This document shows positions 1 through 8,715 of a DNA stretch of 64,000 nucleotides, in pieces. The DNA comes from Denitrobaculum sp965225735. Lineage in GTDB: Bacteria; Pseudomonadota; Alphaproteobacteria; Kiloniellales; Kiloniellaceae. A program made the translations under genes and the position numbers. Within the stretch, counting starts at the first letter, position 1, and each line of letters starts with the position of its first letter. The stretch covers positions 324,560-388,559 of the forward strand of contig CBDDBN010000025.1 in NCBI GenBank assembly GCA_965225735.1, written 5' to 3'. The notes beneath the pieces are model-generated. The model was given only the letters and a program-made list of their open reading frames with translations. It ran no database searches and was not told the origin of the DNA.

Positions 1-185
1 TCACTCGCCATGGCTTCGGCGAGGGCGCGCTCGCGGGTGATCTTCAGAAAGATGTTGCTGTCCGCCGCGGCCTCGATCTTAGCTAGCAGATGTTCGGTGA
101 GCGCGACCGGGCTTGCCTCACCGGCGGCCAGCGCACGCCCGATGTCTGACGCACTGCGTCGGGATAAAGCGGCAAGATCTGTCAT
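1..185 (-). CDS. Amidase family protein (GatA/AmiE-like amidase signature family), N-terminal part only
   Basis: Only the first 61 codons lie in the window; the gene runs off the left edge. The reverse strand reads MTDLAALSRRSASDIGRALA and continues with AAGEASPVALTEHLLAKIEA. This is the usual N-terminal helix region of amidase-signature hydrolases (GatA-like), which hydrolyse or transfer amide groups with a Ser-Ser-Lys triad further downstream, outside this window. The ATG at 183-185 (complement) is preceded by a good GGAGG about 9 bases upstream (complement of cctcc near 195-199). The substrate cannot be told. About 230 bases with no recognisable gene separate it from the LysR gene on its right. 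Confidence 0.75.
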   Translation of the reverse strand, partial: MTDLAALSRRSASDIGRALAAGEASPVALTEHLLAKIEAAADSNIFLKITRERALAEAMAS

Positions 186-419
186 GGCAGAAAACCTCCA
201 ACTGCTTTCCAAGCTGAGTCGTCATATCGGAAGGAAGGACTGACGAGCGACTTGAAAAGCGAGATCAAGGCCGCCCGTACAAGAATACGACCCGAACCTC
301 ATAGCGCACCGCGATCGTGAAGACCAGCACGCGGCGAGCGCCGGCGAGCTTCTGTCTTTCAGGATCGATCGGTTATGGAAGAGAGAACGCCGAAAAAGCC
401 ATGCGGGCCGAAGCGCGCT

Positions 420-1340
420 TTACTGCAAAACGGTGACCTCGGGCGCCCGGGTTTTCAGGATCCCCCGTATGAGACCCGCCAGGGCCAGAAACTCATCCTG
501 ACGCGCGGACTGCCGGCGCCAGACCATGCCGATCATGCGGAAGGGTGCGCGCCGGCGCAGCGGTCGCGCGACCACCTGTTCATCGTGGAGAACCTCCGAG
601 CGTACATAGAGCGCAGGCAGCAGGGAGAGGCCCATGCCCATGCTGACCATCTGCCGGAGGGTGTCGAGACTGGTGCCTTCGTAGTCCAAAGAAAGTTCGG
701 CGCCATAGTCGGCGCAGAGATCGCGCACCTGGTCGTGCAAACGATGCCCTCTCTCCAGGGTCAGAACAGACTCCCCTTTCAAATCGGTCTGTTCGATCTG
801 CTCCTTGGCGGAAAGGCGATGCTCCTTGGCGGCCACCACCAGAAGAGGTTCCCGGAACAATCGCGCCGTCTGCAGATCGCCCCCCTTCACCGGCAGGGGA
901 AACAGCAGCAGATCGAGGCTGCCGTCATCGATAGCGTTCAGCAGGCTTCGCGGCATACCCTCGCGCACGTAGAACTTAAGCTGCGGATAGGTTCGATGCA
1001 GTTCCGGCAGGATGTGGGGCAACAGGTAGGGCCCAAGCGAATGCAGGGTGCCAAGGCGGATCGTGCCACCGAGCAGCGACTGGCCATGCTTTGCCAGTTC
1101 AACGATGTCCTGCACATCCCTTAGCACCGTCCGGCTGCGCGCCGCGATCTCTTTGCCTACGGGCGTCAAGAGGACTTTCGCGCGGCTGCGCTCGACCAGC
1201 TGTACGCCCAGCTTTTCCTCTAATTCCCGCAATTGTCCACTGAGCGTCGGCTGCGTGACATGTGTCATTTCGGCAGCCCGGCGGAAGTGCAATGTTTCCG
1301 CCACGGCGACGAGGTAACGAAGCTGCTGCAGGGTTGGCAT
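420..1340 (-). CDS. LysR-family regulator, OxyR-like but lacking the peroxidatic cysteine
   Basis: A 306-residue LysR-type regulator. The winged helix-turn-helix covers residues 3-62 (ATG at 1338-1340 with GGAG upstream), followed by a substrate-binding-like domain. The whole chain reads like OxyR (MPTLQQLRYLVAVAETLHFR; GTSLDTLRQMVSMGMGLSLL). In E. coli OxyR, Cys199 and Cys208 form the peroxide-sensing disulphide. Here the aligned stretch GHRLHDQVRDLC has Arg200 at the first position and Cys209 at the second, so the classic switch is missing. It is divergent from the universal-stress gene at 1510, and an inverted repeat at 1377-1400 lies between them. The longer reading frame upstream to 1460 runs into that operator region, so I chose 1340. 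LysR assignment is sure; the inducing signal is unknown. Confidence 0.9.
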   Translation of the reverse strand: MPTLQQLRYLVAVAETLHFRRAAEMTHVTQPTLSGQLRELEEKLGVQLVERSRAKVLLTPVGKEIAARSRTVLRDVQDIVELAKHGQSLLGGTIRLGTLHSLGPYLLPHILPELHRTYPQLKFYVREGMPRSLLNAIDDGSLDLLLFPLPVKGGDLQTARLFREPLLVVAAKEHRLSAKEQIEQTDLKGESVLTLERGHRLHDQVRDLCADYGAELSLDYEGTSLDTLRQMVSMGMGLSLLPALYVRSEVLHDEQVVARPLRRRAPFRMIGMVWRRQSARQDEFLALAGLIRGILKTRAPEVTVLQ

Positions 1341-1376
1341 AGAAGGAACTCTCCTGATTTGCGAAAGATAAAATCT

Positions 1377-1400
1377 ATCGAAGAATTCCATAACTTCGAT
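1377..1400. promoter_or_regulatory. Inverted repeat, candidate LysR operator between oxyR-like and usp genes
   Basis: ATCGAAG (1377-1383) and CTTCGAT (1394-1400) form perfect 7-bp arms around a 10-bp centre, in the spacing range of LysR-type boxes. It lies in the divergent intergenic region, 37 bp upstream of the regulator's start and about 110 bp upstream of the stress gene. Binding is inferred from position and symmetry only. Confidence 0.5.
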
Positions 1401-1509
1401 TGGCTCGATCAAATTTTCAAGCCCAGATGCAAAGTGAGGGAAGCTTGCGTGGACCTGCAATCATGCAGAGCCACCGTTCAAAACGATCAGGGACGGGAGA
1501 ATTAGCCTT

Positions 1510-2499
1510 ATGAAAAGATTTAGAAATATCCTTCTGGTCTGCGACGAGCGTAGCCTCCACGATGATGTCATCGGCCGGGCGATTTGGCTGGCAAAAGCCA
1601 ACGGTGCCCGGATTACTCTTGTGGATGTGGTCGACTCGGCGCCGGGTGAACTATCGCGGCTGTTTAGCGCCCTGCCAGGGCATAGCGCCCAGGATGTCGA
1701 ATACGAAGTGATCGAGTTCCATCGCGCGCGCTTGTCGCAGGTCGCGGCCCCGATCAGGTCGGAGGGCATCCAGACCAGCGAAGTGGTTTTGCAGGGCGTG
1801 CCTTTTGTCGAGATCATCCGCAAGGTGCTGCGTGATGGACACGATCTCGTCATCAAAGGGGCGGCAGGTGAAAGCGAGGGACAACGCCTGTTCTTCGCCA
1901 GCAATGACATGCACCTTTTGCGCAAATGCCCCTGCCCGGTCTGGATGATGAAACAGAGCGATCAGCAGCGCTACGCCAGGGTGCTTGCGGCCATAGATCC
2001 CATGGCTTCGGACGAGCAAAAGGACGGGTTGGATCCGCTGATCATCGAGCTCTCGACCTCGCTCTCACAGGTGGACGATAGCGAGCTGCATGTGATGCAT
2101 GTCTGGAAGCTGGATGAAGAAGACAGCTTCCGCAACAGCGCCTTCGCACGCGTCCCGAGAGAGGACGTCGACCGCATGGTGGAAGAACGGCGCCGCCAGA
2201 GCGAACACGGCGTTTCCCAACTTCTGCTGCGTTATCCCGACAAGAACGGTGCGCGCCACATACATCTCATGAAAGGCGAGGCCCGCCGCGAGATTCCAAG
2301 CTTTGCCGAGGCTGAACAAGTCGATTTGATCGTAATGGGTACAGTTGGCCGGACGGGTATCAAGGGCCTGATCATCGGGAACACAGCGGAGGCGATTTTG
2401 AACCAAGTTCAATGCTCGGTGCTCGCTGTCAAACCGGTCGGGTTCGAATCACCGGTCACCTTGGAACAGGAGGCCACGCTGAACTTAAAGTCCGCCTAA
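1510..2499 (+). CDS. Universal stress protein with two tandem UspA domains (UspE-like)
   Basis: A 329-residue soluble protein made of two UspA folds, roughly residues 1-145 and 155-310. The first begins with the typical strand MKRFRNILLVCDE. The second ends with VMGTVGRTGIKGLIIGNTAE, which carries the G-x2-G-x9-G(S/T) nucleotide-binding signature, so the C-terminal domain probably binds ATP. The first domain lacks a clean copy of this motif (IKGAAGESEGQRLFFAS), a common division of labour in UspE-type proteins. Such proteins help survival under starvation and oxidative or energy stress. It is divergent from the OxyR-like regulator, which suggests it is that regulator's target. A strong hairpin at 2526-2554 follows the stop. 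Confidence 0.9.
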   Translation: MKRFRNILLVCDERSLHDDVIGRAIWLAKANGARITLVDVVDSAPGELSRLFSALPGHSAQDVEYEVIEFHRARLSQVAAPIRSEGIQTSEVVLQGVPFVEIIRKVLRDGHDLVIKGAAGESEGQRLFFASNDMHLLRKCPCPVWMMKQSDQQRYARVLAAIDPMASDEQKDGLDPLIIELSTSLSQVDDSELHVMHVWKLDEEDSFRNSAFARVPREDVDRMVEERRRQSEHGVSQLLLRYPDKNGARHIHLMKGEARREIPSFAEAEQVDLIVMGTVGRTGIKGLIIGNTAEAILNQVQCSVLAVKPVGFESPVTLEQEATLNLKSA

Positions 2500-2525
2500 C
2501 TCAGAATAGCTTGATCGAAACTAGC

Positions 2526-2554
2526 GGGCGGAGGTTGCTGAGTAGCCTCCGCCC
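2526..2554. terminator. Stem-loop between convergent genes
   Basis: GGGCGGAGG (2526-2534) pairs perfectly with CCTCCGCCC (2546-2554) across an 11-base loop. It lies between the stop of the universal-stress gene and the stop of the small reverse-strand gene at 2587. There is no clear T-tract on either strand, so it may be a processing or pausing structure rather than a textbook rho-independent terminator. Confidence 0.6.
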
Positions 2555-2586
2555 GAAGATATTGCTCTTCTAGGCACCAGAAAGTC

Positions 2587-2787
2587 TCAGGCCGCCCCGG
2601 TCTGTGCGCGCTGACGCAGACTATGCCAGACCTGTCGCGCCGCATGGGCTTCACCCGAATTGTGACCGAAGTCCGCGAGGCAAGCGTGGTAGTCCTGTTC
2701 CGCCTTCTGTATAGCGGAGGCCGGCGTCTGAGCTGCCGGCCTAGATGAGGTCTGCTTCCGCGATCGGGTTTGGTCCAGTCTGAGCAT
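2587..2787 (-). CDS. Small hypothetical protein
   Basis: A 66-residue reading frame starting MLRLDQTRSRKQTSSRPAAQ. It has a basic, Ala/Ser/Gln-rich N-terminus and a helical C-terminal half (KAEQDYHACLADFGHNSGEA). No membrane segment or signal peptide is visible and I do not recognise a family. The ATG at 2785-2787 is preceded by GGAG with 8 bases of spacing, and the gene ends beside the hairpin at 2526-2554; both support it being real. A 15-codon longer frame exists but lacks such a site. Confidence 0.45.
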   Translation of the reverse strand: MLRLDQTRSRKQTSSRPAAQTPASAIQKAEQDYHACLADFGHNSGEAHAARQVWHSLRQRAQTGAA

Positions 2788-3175
2788 CGTGGCTTCTCCA
2801 ATGGCTATCGTTACGGCCTTCCGTCTCCTCAATGGAACGCCCCGGCCTTCTCATGTCTCAATGTGGGTGCGAAACCAAGATCACTCCAATCGATCACACC
2901 TTCGCAGATCATCGGATTGCCCTATCATCGAACTGTTAACCCTCATCCGCGATTTTTGATAGTCAATATCTATCAAACAAAGTCCCTGGAGTGATTGGAG
3001 CACTCAGATTCCCAGCGCCATATCGAGAGTCGGGTCGCAGTAGATCGCGACGGCACAAACGAAAGGAGCAGACAGTGAGTGGGCGCTTCCTGAGAGACGA
3101 GGCTACATGCAAGCACGACAGAGCGGGCATTAAGACCGGCGGCGAAGAAGCAACCAGAGACAGGAGGTTGGGATC
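2788..3175. other. Intergenic stretch, no firm gene
   Basis: About 390 bases between two small divergent genes. The only thing resembling a coding unit is a 34-codon frame starting GTG at 3075, with AAAGGAG seven bases upstream. Its TGA (3177-3179) overlaps the ATG of the next gene as ATGA, so it could be a translationally coupled leader peptide. The rest shows no recognisable features beyond AT-rich, promoter-like sequence around 2940-2990. Confidence 0.3.
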
Positions 3176-3394
3176 ATGAGGACCGAAGCTCGATATCAGT
3201 CGCTCCGTGCCAAACATCGCAAGATCGAAGATAGGCTCGCTGCCGAAATGCAGCGTCCCTTGCCTGACAGCTTACTGCTTCAACGCTTAAAACGCCGCCG
3301 ATTGGTGGTGAAAGAAGAGATTGAGTCCTGGGAACGGCTGATCGGCGCGATCGGACTGCCAATCACCGGAAACAAAATTGGTGTCGGGGCCTAG
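3176..3394 (+). CDS. Small YdcH/DUF465-like protein
   Basis: A 72-residue, highly charged, helical protein. Its central part, LRAKHRKIEDRLAAEMQRPL followed by LLLQRLKRRRLVVKEEIESW, has the pattern of the DUF465/YdcH family: a short antiparallel helical hairpin with the 'H..L...I..E..RP.PD...L..LKR.KL.LK.EI' arrangement. These are abundant small proteins in Proteobacteria with no settled function. A strong AGGAGG stands 9 bases before the ATG. The neighbouring stress and Mrp genes do not reveal its role. Confidence 0.75.
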   Translation: MRTEARYQSLRAKHRKIEDRLAAEMQRPLPDSLLLQRLKRRRLVVKEEIESWERLIGAIGLPITGNKIGVGA

Positions 3395-3597
3395 GACGTA
3401 TCGACAGCCCGAATAGGAAAGCCGGTGTGACAGGGAAAGAAGTCGCCCGATAGCAGAGCGGCTCAAAAGCGAAGAAGCGGCGTCAACCTTCCCGCCAGTC
3501 CCGCTTCTCGCAAGGATGGCTGCGCGCGGGAATTTGTTTGCGTCGGCCCGCTGCGCAGCCATCGCAAATTCTTAAATCTGGGGAATCGAAAACCTTT

Positions 3598-5901
3598 ATG
3601 AATAGAGTTGGTCAGGGGAAGGAGCACCAGAGCGGTGCGGATCAGCCAGGTCTTGCATCATCACGTGTAGCAGCTTTGCTATCGGTCGCGCTGCCGCTGT
3701 TGCTGACAGCGGTCTTCGCGATGCAAGTTCCCGCCATCGCCGATGGCGAAAAGCTGCGTTTCTCACAGGATTGGATGCCAAGCCTCGGCATCGCTTTTTC
3801 CTTTTTGCTGGATGGGCTCAGTCTGACCTTTGCGCTTCTGATCAGCGGCATCGGTACGCTGGTCACGCTCTATTCCAGCGCCTATCTCTTCGAGCACGCG
3901 CATTACCGGCGTTTCGTGCTGTATCTGCTGGCCTTCATGGTCTCCATGCTCGGTCTCGTCCTCGCCGATAACCTCATTACGCTCTTCGTCTTTTGGGAGT
4001 TGACCACGGTCACCTCCTACCTGCTGATCGGCTTCGACCACGCCTCCGCGAAGGCCCGGCGTAACGCACTGCAGGCGCTGTTGGTTACGGCTACGGGCGG
4101 TCTGGCACTGCTCGCTGGTTTCATCCTGATCGGCTCCGTCGCGGGTAGCTACGAACTCAGCGAGATCCTGAACCAAAGCGATGTTCTGCGTGAGCACAGC
4201 CTGTATCTGCCCATCCTGATCCTGGTGCTGGCCGGCGCTTTCACCAAATCGGCGCAAGTCCCGTTCCATTTCTGGCTGCCCAACGCCATGGCCGCTCCGA
4301 CCCCGGTCAGCGCCTATCTGCACTCCGCGACCATGGTCAAAGCCGGTATCTACCTTCTCGCGCGCCTGCACCCGGCGCTGAGCGGCACCGAAGTCTGGGC
4401 CTGGACACTAACGCTGTTCGGCGCGGCAACCGCCGTTTTCGCTTCGATCCTGGCGCTGCGCCAAAGCGACCTCAAGCTGGTCCTGGCCTACACCACGGTT
4501 ATGGCGCTCGGCACCCTGACGATGTTTCTCGGTGGTGACAGCAGCATCGCTATTGCGGCCGCGTTCACCTTCTTGATTGTGCACTCGCTCTACAAGGCTG
4601 CGCTGTTCCTCGTTGTCGGGATCATCGACCACCGCACCGGAACGCGCGACACGGCCAGGCTGCGCGGTCTGGCGCATGCGATGCCGGTCACCGCACTGGC
4701 TGCCGCCATGGCCGCCTTCTCCATGGCCGGTTTTCCGCCCTTCCTGGGTTTCATTGGAAAAGAACTTAAATACGAAGGCGCCCTCGCCATTGCATCTGAA
4801 CCGCTTTTCGTCGCGGCGGCCGCGGTGCTCGCCAACGCCCTGATGGTCGCCGTGGCCGGCATCGTCGCCCTGCGGCCTTTTTATGGCGCGCCGCATCCGA
4901 CACCGAAGCTACCGCGGGAAGCGCCGCCTGCCATGTGGTTCGGCCCGGCGATCCTGGCCGCCCTGGGCTTGATCCTGGGATTAATGCCCGGTCTCATTTC
5001 ACATTGGCTGGTCGAACCGACAGTGAGCGCGATCAGTGGCCAGAAAGTCGATGTCTCGCTCGCGCTTTGGCACGGCATCAACCTGCCGCTTGTGCTCAGC
5101 CTCGTGACCTTTGGCTTGGGTGTTGCCATCTATGCCTATCGCACTCGTCTGCAGGATCTGCTCTCGAGACTGGCTGCCCGCCTGCCCTTCTCCGCGGACC
5201 GCAACTGGGACCGGCTCCTCGAAGCCCTGAAAACCTTCGCCGCTCTCCAGACCAGGCTTCTGCAGGGCGGCATCCTGCGGCGTTATCTCTTTATTGTTTT
5301 CGCCAGCATGGTGCTGGTTCTCGGCGTCACCCTGCTGCGCGGTGACGATCTTTTGCCGAGCCTGAGCTGGCCGGACGCCGCCTTTAAGCATTGGGCGGTT
5401 GTGATCCTGATCGCCGCCGCGGCGATCATGACCGCGCTGGTCCGATCCCGGCTCGCGGCGATCTGCGCGCTCGGCGTCGTTGGCGTCGGCGTTGCGTTGC
5501 TCTTCGTCATGTTCGGCGCACCCGACGTCGCGATCACCCAGTTGCTGGTCGAGACACTGGTCGTGGTGCTGGTGGCCGTAGTGATGTTGCGCCTGCCCCT
5601 CCTCAATGACGGCCGCAACCCGAAGCGCCGCGTCAGGCGGCTCGATGCGGTGCTGTCATTGGCTCTCGGCGGGCTGGTGACCCTCGTCCTGATGGCGGTG
5701 GTGCAAACACCTCTCGATCGATCGCTCACCAGTTTCTTCGAGACGGCGAGCGTGCCTGAAGCCTATGGACGTAATATCGTCAATGTCATTCTCGTCGACT
5801 TCCGCGCGCTTGATACCTTCGGTGAGATCGCCGTGGTCGCGGTCGCGGCACTCGGCGCCTACGCGCTGATCCGCAACTCGCTGCGGAGGAAATCATCATG
5901 A
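3598..5901 (+). CDS. mrpA: Mrp-type Na+(K+)/H+ antiporter subunit A
   Basis: A polytopic membrane protein of 767 residues from the ATG at 3598; an in-frame TTG at 3538 would add 20 hydrophilic residues. The N-terminal two thirds is related to NuoL of complex I, with the proton-channel motif FTKSAQVPFHFWLPNAMAAP followed by TPVSAYLHSATMVKAG, which holds conserved lysines. From about residue 617 comes the DUF4040/MbhD-like segment (FGAPDVAITQLLVETLVVVL), then an MbhE-like end. MrpA and MrpD are the main ion-translocating subunits of the heteromultimeric antiporter, which expels Na+ in exchange for H+ and serves salt and alkaline tolerance. It heads a seven-gene operon; its stop overlaps the start of mrpB by four bases (ATGA). 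Confidence 0.93.
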   Translation: MNRVGQGKEHQSGADQPGLASSRVAALLSVALPLLLTAVFAMQVPAIADGEKLRFSQDWMPSLGIAFSFLLDGLSLTFALLISGIGTLVTLYSSAYLFEHAHYRRFVLYLLAFMVSMLGLVLADNLITLFVFWELTTVTSYLLIGFDHASAKARRNALQALLVTATGGLALLAGFILIGSVAGSYELSEILNQSDVLREHSLYLPILILVLAGAFTKSAQVPFHFWLPNAMAAPTPVSAYLHSATMVKAGIYLLARLHPALSGTEVWAWTLTLFGAATAVFASILALRQSDLKLVLAYTTVMALGTLTMFLGGDSSIAIAAAFTFLIVHSLYKAALFLVVGIIDHRTGTRDTARLRGLAHAMPVTALAAAMAAFSMAGFPPFLGFIGKELKYEGALAIASEPLFVAAAAVLANALMVAVAGIVALRPFYGAPHPTPKLPREAPPAMWFGPAILAALGLILGLMPGLISHWLVEPTVSAISGQKVDVSLALWHGINLPLVLSLVTFGLGVAIYAYRTRLQDLLSRLAARLPFSADRNWDRLLEALKTFAALQTRLLQGGILRRYLFIVFASMVLVLGVTLLRGDDLLPSLSWPDAAFKHWAVVILIAAAAIMTALVRSRLAAICALGVVGVGVALLFVMFGAPDVAITQLLVETLVVVLVAVVMLRLPLLNDGRNPKRRVRRLDAVLSLALGGLVTLVLMAVVQTPLDRSLTSFFETASVPEAYGRNIVNVILVDFRALDTFGEIAVVAVAALGAYALIRNSLRRKSS

Positions 5902-6317
5902 ACTCGCCGATCCTGAATACCGCGACCCGCTTGCTGGTCGCGCTGATGCTGGTCTTTTCCTTCTACATGTTGCTGCGCGGGCATAACGAACCGGGCGGCG
6001 GCTTCATCGGCGGACTGCTCGGCAGCATCGGTTTCGTGCTCTATGCCATCGCCCACGGCACCACGGCCGCGCGCCGCGCACTGCGCCTCGATCCCGCCTC
6101 CATCGCCATGGCCGGCCTTGGTATCGCATTGCTCGCCGGGTTGCTGGCTGTCTTCAGCGGCACCCCCTTCTTCACCGGTCAGTGGCTGTTTCTGGGCGGC
6201 ACGGAAGGCGACAAGGGACTGCCGATCAGCAGCGTTCTTCTGTTCGACGTCGGGGTTTACCTGGTGGTGATCGGCGCGGTGCTGACACTCGTCCTCGCGC
6301 TGGAAGAGGAGGTCTGA
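5898..6317 (+). CDS. mrpB: Mrp antiporter subunit B
   Basis: A 139-residue protein with about four membrane helices. FYMLLRGHNEPGGGFIGGLL is the hallmark of the MnhB/MrpB family. It starts in a 4-bp overlap with mrpA behind GGAGGAAATC, and mrpC begins directly after its stop. In the assembled antiporter it packs beside the C-terminal part of MrpA. A separate MrpB together with a long MrpA carrying MbhD/MbhE-like parts is the standard group 1 arrangement. Confidence 0.92.
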   Translation: MNSPILNTATRLLVALMLVFSFYMLLRGHNEPGGGFIGGLLGSIGFVLYAIAHGTTAARRALRLDPASIAMAGLGIALLAGLLAVFSGTPFFTGQWLFLGGTEGDKGLPISSVLLFDVGVYLVVIGAVLTLVLALEEEV

Positions 6318-6746
6318 ATGGAGACGCTGCTCGCCGTCCTGATCGGGCTACTGGTCGCCGCCAGCGTCTATCTGATGCTGGCCCGAAACCTTTTGCGCTT
6401 TCTCTTCGGCCTGGTGCTGCTGAGCAACGCGGCGAACCTGACCATTTTCGCGGCCGGCCGCCTGACGCCGGAAGCCCCGCCCCTCGTCGCACCGGGCATG
6501 GCAGCGCCGGACGGAATGGTCGCGAACGCCCTGCCGCAGGCGCTGGTGCTCACCGCCATCGTGATCGGCTTCGGTCTCTTCGCCTTCGCCCTGGTCCTCA
6601 TCTATCGGGGCTATCAGGCGCTCGGCACGCTTGACAGCGACGAGATGCGCTACGCCGAGCCGGACGGGCGCTCGGATGAAGCCCCGCGGGAGGAAACCAG
6701 CACGGTTGTCGCGGCCGCCGCAGCGCCGCAGAGGAGCCTGCCATGA
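6318..6746 (+). CDS. mrpC: Mrp antiporter subunit C (NuoK-like)
   Basis: A 142-residue protein with three membrane helices, homologous to NuoK of complex I. Family features are LRFLFGLVLLSNAANLTIFA in the second helix and LPQALVLTAIVIGFGLFAFA in the third. A hydrophilic tail of about 35 residues (from DSDEMRYAEP on) follows the last helix. It starts immediately after the mrpB stop and overlaps mrpD by 4 bp, so translation is coupled. Confidence 0.92.
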   Translation: METLLAVLIGLLVAASVYLMLARNLLRFLFGLVLLSNAANLTIFAAGRLTPEAPPLVAPGMAAPDGMVANALPQALVLTAIVIGFGLFAFALVLIYRGYQALGTLDSDEMRYAEPDGRSDEAPREETSTVVAAAAAPQRSLP

Positions 6747-8245
6747 CCTGGCTGTTATCTCTGCCCATTATCATTCCTTTCGCCATTGCCGTGCTGGCGT
6801 TCCTTCTGCGCGGCAAACAGGGCGCGGGACGCTGGCTCAGCATCGCGGGCAGCTTGCTGCTGCTGGCGGCGGCCATCGGCCTGATGTCCGCGGTCTGGCG
6901 CGACGGCGTTCTGGCCGGACAGATGGGCGGGTGGCCCGCGCCTTTCGGTATCACGCTGGTCGCAGATCTCCTGAGTGCCGTGATGGTCCTGATCACGGCG
7001 ATCACGGGCCTGGCGGTCGCGGTCTATGCCTTAGCCGACATCGACGAGAACCGCGAACGGCTGGGCTACCACGCCCTCTTTCAGGTTTTGCTGGCCGGCG
7101 TCTGCGGCGCCTTTTTGACCGGCGATCTCTTCAATCTCTACGTCTGGTTCGAGGTGATGCTGATCGCCTCCTTCGGATTGCTGGTCTTGGGCGGCAGCCG
7201 CGAACAGATCGACGGCGGCATCAAGTATGTGGCCCTGAACCTGGTCTCCACCGTACTGTTCCTCTCCGGCATCGGACTGCTTTACGGGGTGACCGGGACA
7301 CTCAATCTCGCCGACCTGCACCTGGCCGTGCAGGAGGTCGAAAACCAGGGTCTGTTGAGTGTCATCGCGGTTTTCTTCCTGATCGCCTTCGGTGTGAAGG
7401 CCGCGGTCTTTCCGCTCTTCTTCTGGCTGCCCGCCTCCTACCACACGCCGCCGGTGGCGATCTCCGCGGTCTTCGCGGGTCTGCTCACCAAGGTCGGGGT
7501 CTACGCCCTGATCCGGCTCTTCACCCTGGTCTTCACCCAGGACACGGACTACACCCACGGCCTGCTGCTGGCCGTCGCGGCGCTGACCATGATCACCGGC
7601 GTCTTGGGCGCGGCGGCGCACAACGAATTCCGTAAGATCCTGTCATTTCACATCGTCAGCCAGATCGGCTACATGGTGCTCGGGCTCGCGCTCTTCACGC
7701 CTCTGGCCCTGGTCGGTTCGGTCTTTTATCTGGTTCACCACATCATCGTGAAGGCGAACCTCTTCCTGATCAGCGGGGTGGCCAGACGCCTGACCGGGTC
7801 CTTCGAACTGTCGGCTATCGGCGGACTCTACAAGGCCAGCCCGCTGCTCGCGCTGCTGTTCCTCATTCCGGCCTTCTCGCTCGCCGGCTTTCCGCCCCTC
7901 TCGGGCTTCTGGGCCAAGTTCCTCCTGATCAAGGCAAGCCTCGAGGTGGAGGCCTACGTGATCGCGGGCGTCGGTCTAGCCGTCGGTCTGCTGACCATCT
8001 ATTCCATGACCAAGATCTGGGGCGAAGCCTTCTGGAAGCCGCATCCTGAGGGCGGCCACCCAGAATTGGCAGTCCTGGACGGCCGCGCGCAGGTGGCGCT
8101 GCTGCTGCCGGTCGCGGGTCTCGCGTTGCTGACGGTCGCAATCGGCCTCTTTCCAGCGCCATTCCTGGAACTGGCGGAGCGCTCCGCCGCGCAGCTGTTG
8201 AATCCCACCGCCTATCTGCAGGCCGTGCTGGGAGGAACAAGATGA
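6743..8245 (+). CDS. mrpD: Mrp antiporter subunit D (NuoN/NuoM-like)
   Basis: A 500-residue membrane protein of the proton-conducting NuoL/M/N family. It carries the channel signature FGVKAAVFPLFFWLPASYHT followed by PPVAISAVFAGLLTKVGVYA, with the conserved lysines, and later FHIVSQIGYMVLGLALFTPL with the conserved His. Together with MrpA it forms the ion-pumping core. Length and motifs are normal and no disruption is visible. It overlaps mrpC and mrpE by four bases each. Confidence 0.93.
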   Translation: MTWLLSLPIIIPFAIAVLAFLLRGKQGAGRWLSIAGSLLLLAAAIGLMSAVWRDGVLAGQMGGWPAPFGITLVADLLSAVMVLITAITGLAVAVYALADIDENRERLGYHALFQVLLAGVCGAFLTGDLFNLYVWFEVMLIASFGLLVLGGSREQIDGGIKYVALNLVSTVLFLSGIGLLYGVTGTLNLADLHLAVQEVENQGLLSVIAVFFLIAFGVKAAVFPLFFWLPASYHTPPVAISAVFAGLLTKVGVYALIRLFTLVFTQDTDYTHGLLLAVAALTMITGVLGAAAHNEFRKILSFHIVSQIGYMVLGLALFTPLALVGSVFYLVHHIIVKANLFLISGVARRLTGSFELSAIGGLYKASPLLALLFLIPAFSLAGFPPLSGFWAKFLLIKASLEVEAYVIAGVGLAVGLLTIYSMTKIWGEAFWKPHPEGGHPELAVLDGRAQVALLLPVAGLALLTVAIGLFPAPFLELAERSAAQLLNPTAYLQAVLGGTR

Positions 8246-8715
8246 ACCTCTTTCTGCTCAACGCCTTTCTCGCCGTCAGCTGGGCCGCCCTGATGGGCAG
8301 CTTCAGCCTGGCCAGCCTGTCGGTCGGCTTCGGCATCGGCTATGGCGCGCTCTGGATCGCCCGGCCTCTGTTCGGAGAGAGTCCCTACTTCCTGCGGGTC
8401 TGGCGGGTACTGCGCCTGATCTTCCTCTTTATCTACGAGCTGGTGGTCTCCAGCCTGCGGGTGGTCTGGGACGTGGTGACGCCGACCCACCTCAGCCGGC
8501 CGGGCATCATCGCGCTGCCGCTGGCGGCAAAGCAGGAGACGGAGATCCTGCTGGTCGCGAACCTGATCTCTCTGACACCCGGGTCACTGAGCCTCGATCT
8601 CTCGCCCGACGGTAAGACACTCTATGTGCACGCCATGTTCGTCGAGGATCCGGAGGAACTACGGAAGGAGATCAAGTCGGGTATCGAACGCTGGGTCCTG
8701 GAGGCGATGGAATGA
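8242..8715 (+). CDS. mrpE: Mrp antiporter subunit E
   Basis: A 157-residue protein of the MnhE/MrpE family. Two or three N-terminal membrane helices are followed by a cytoplasmic domain with ANLISLTPGSLSLDLSPDGK and the family-typical end around LYVHAMFVEDPEELRKEIKS. It is an accessory subunit of the antiporter. The start overlaps mrpD (ATGA) behind GGGAGGAAC, and its stop overlaps mrpF. Confidence 0.92.
   Translation: MNLFLLNAFLAVSWAALMGSFSLASLSVGFGIGYGALWIARPLFGESPYFLRVWRVLRLIFLFIYELVVSSLRVVWDVVTPTHLSRPGIIALPLAAKQETEILLVANLISLTPGSLSLDLSPDGKTLYVHAMFVEDPEELRKEIKSGIERWVLEAME

Noticed and set aside
2991..3179. A 62-codon forward frame before the YdcH-like gene
   Set aside because: The full frame has no ribosome site or family; only its last 34 codons (GTG 3075) might be a coupled leader, noted at low confidence.
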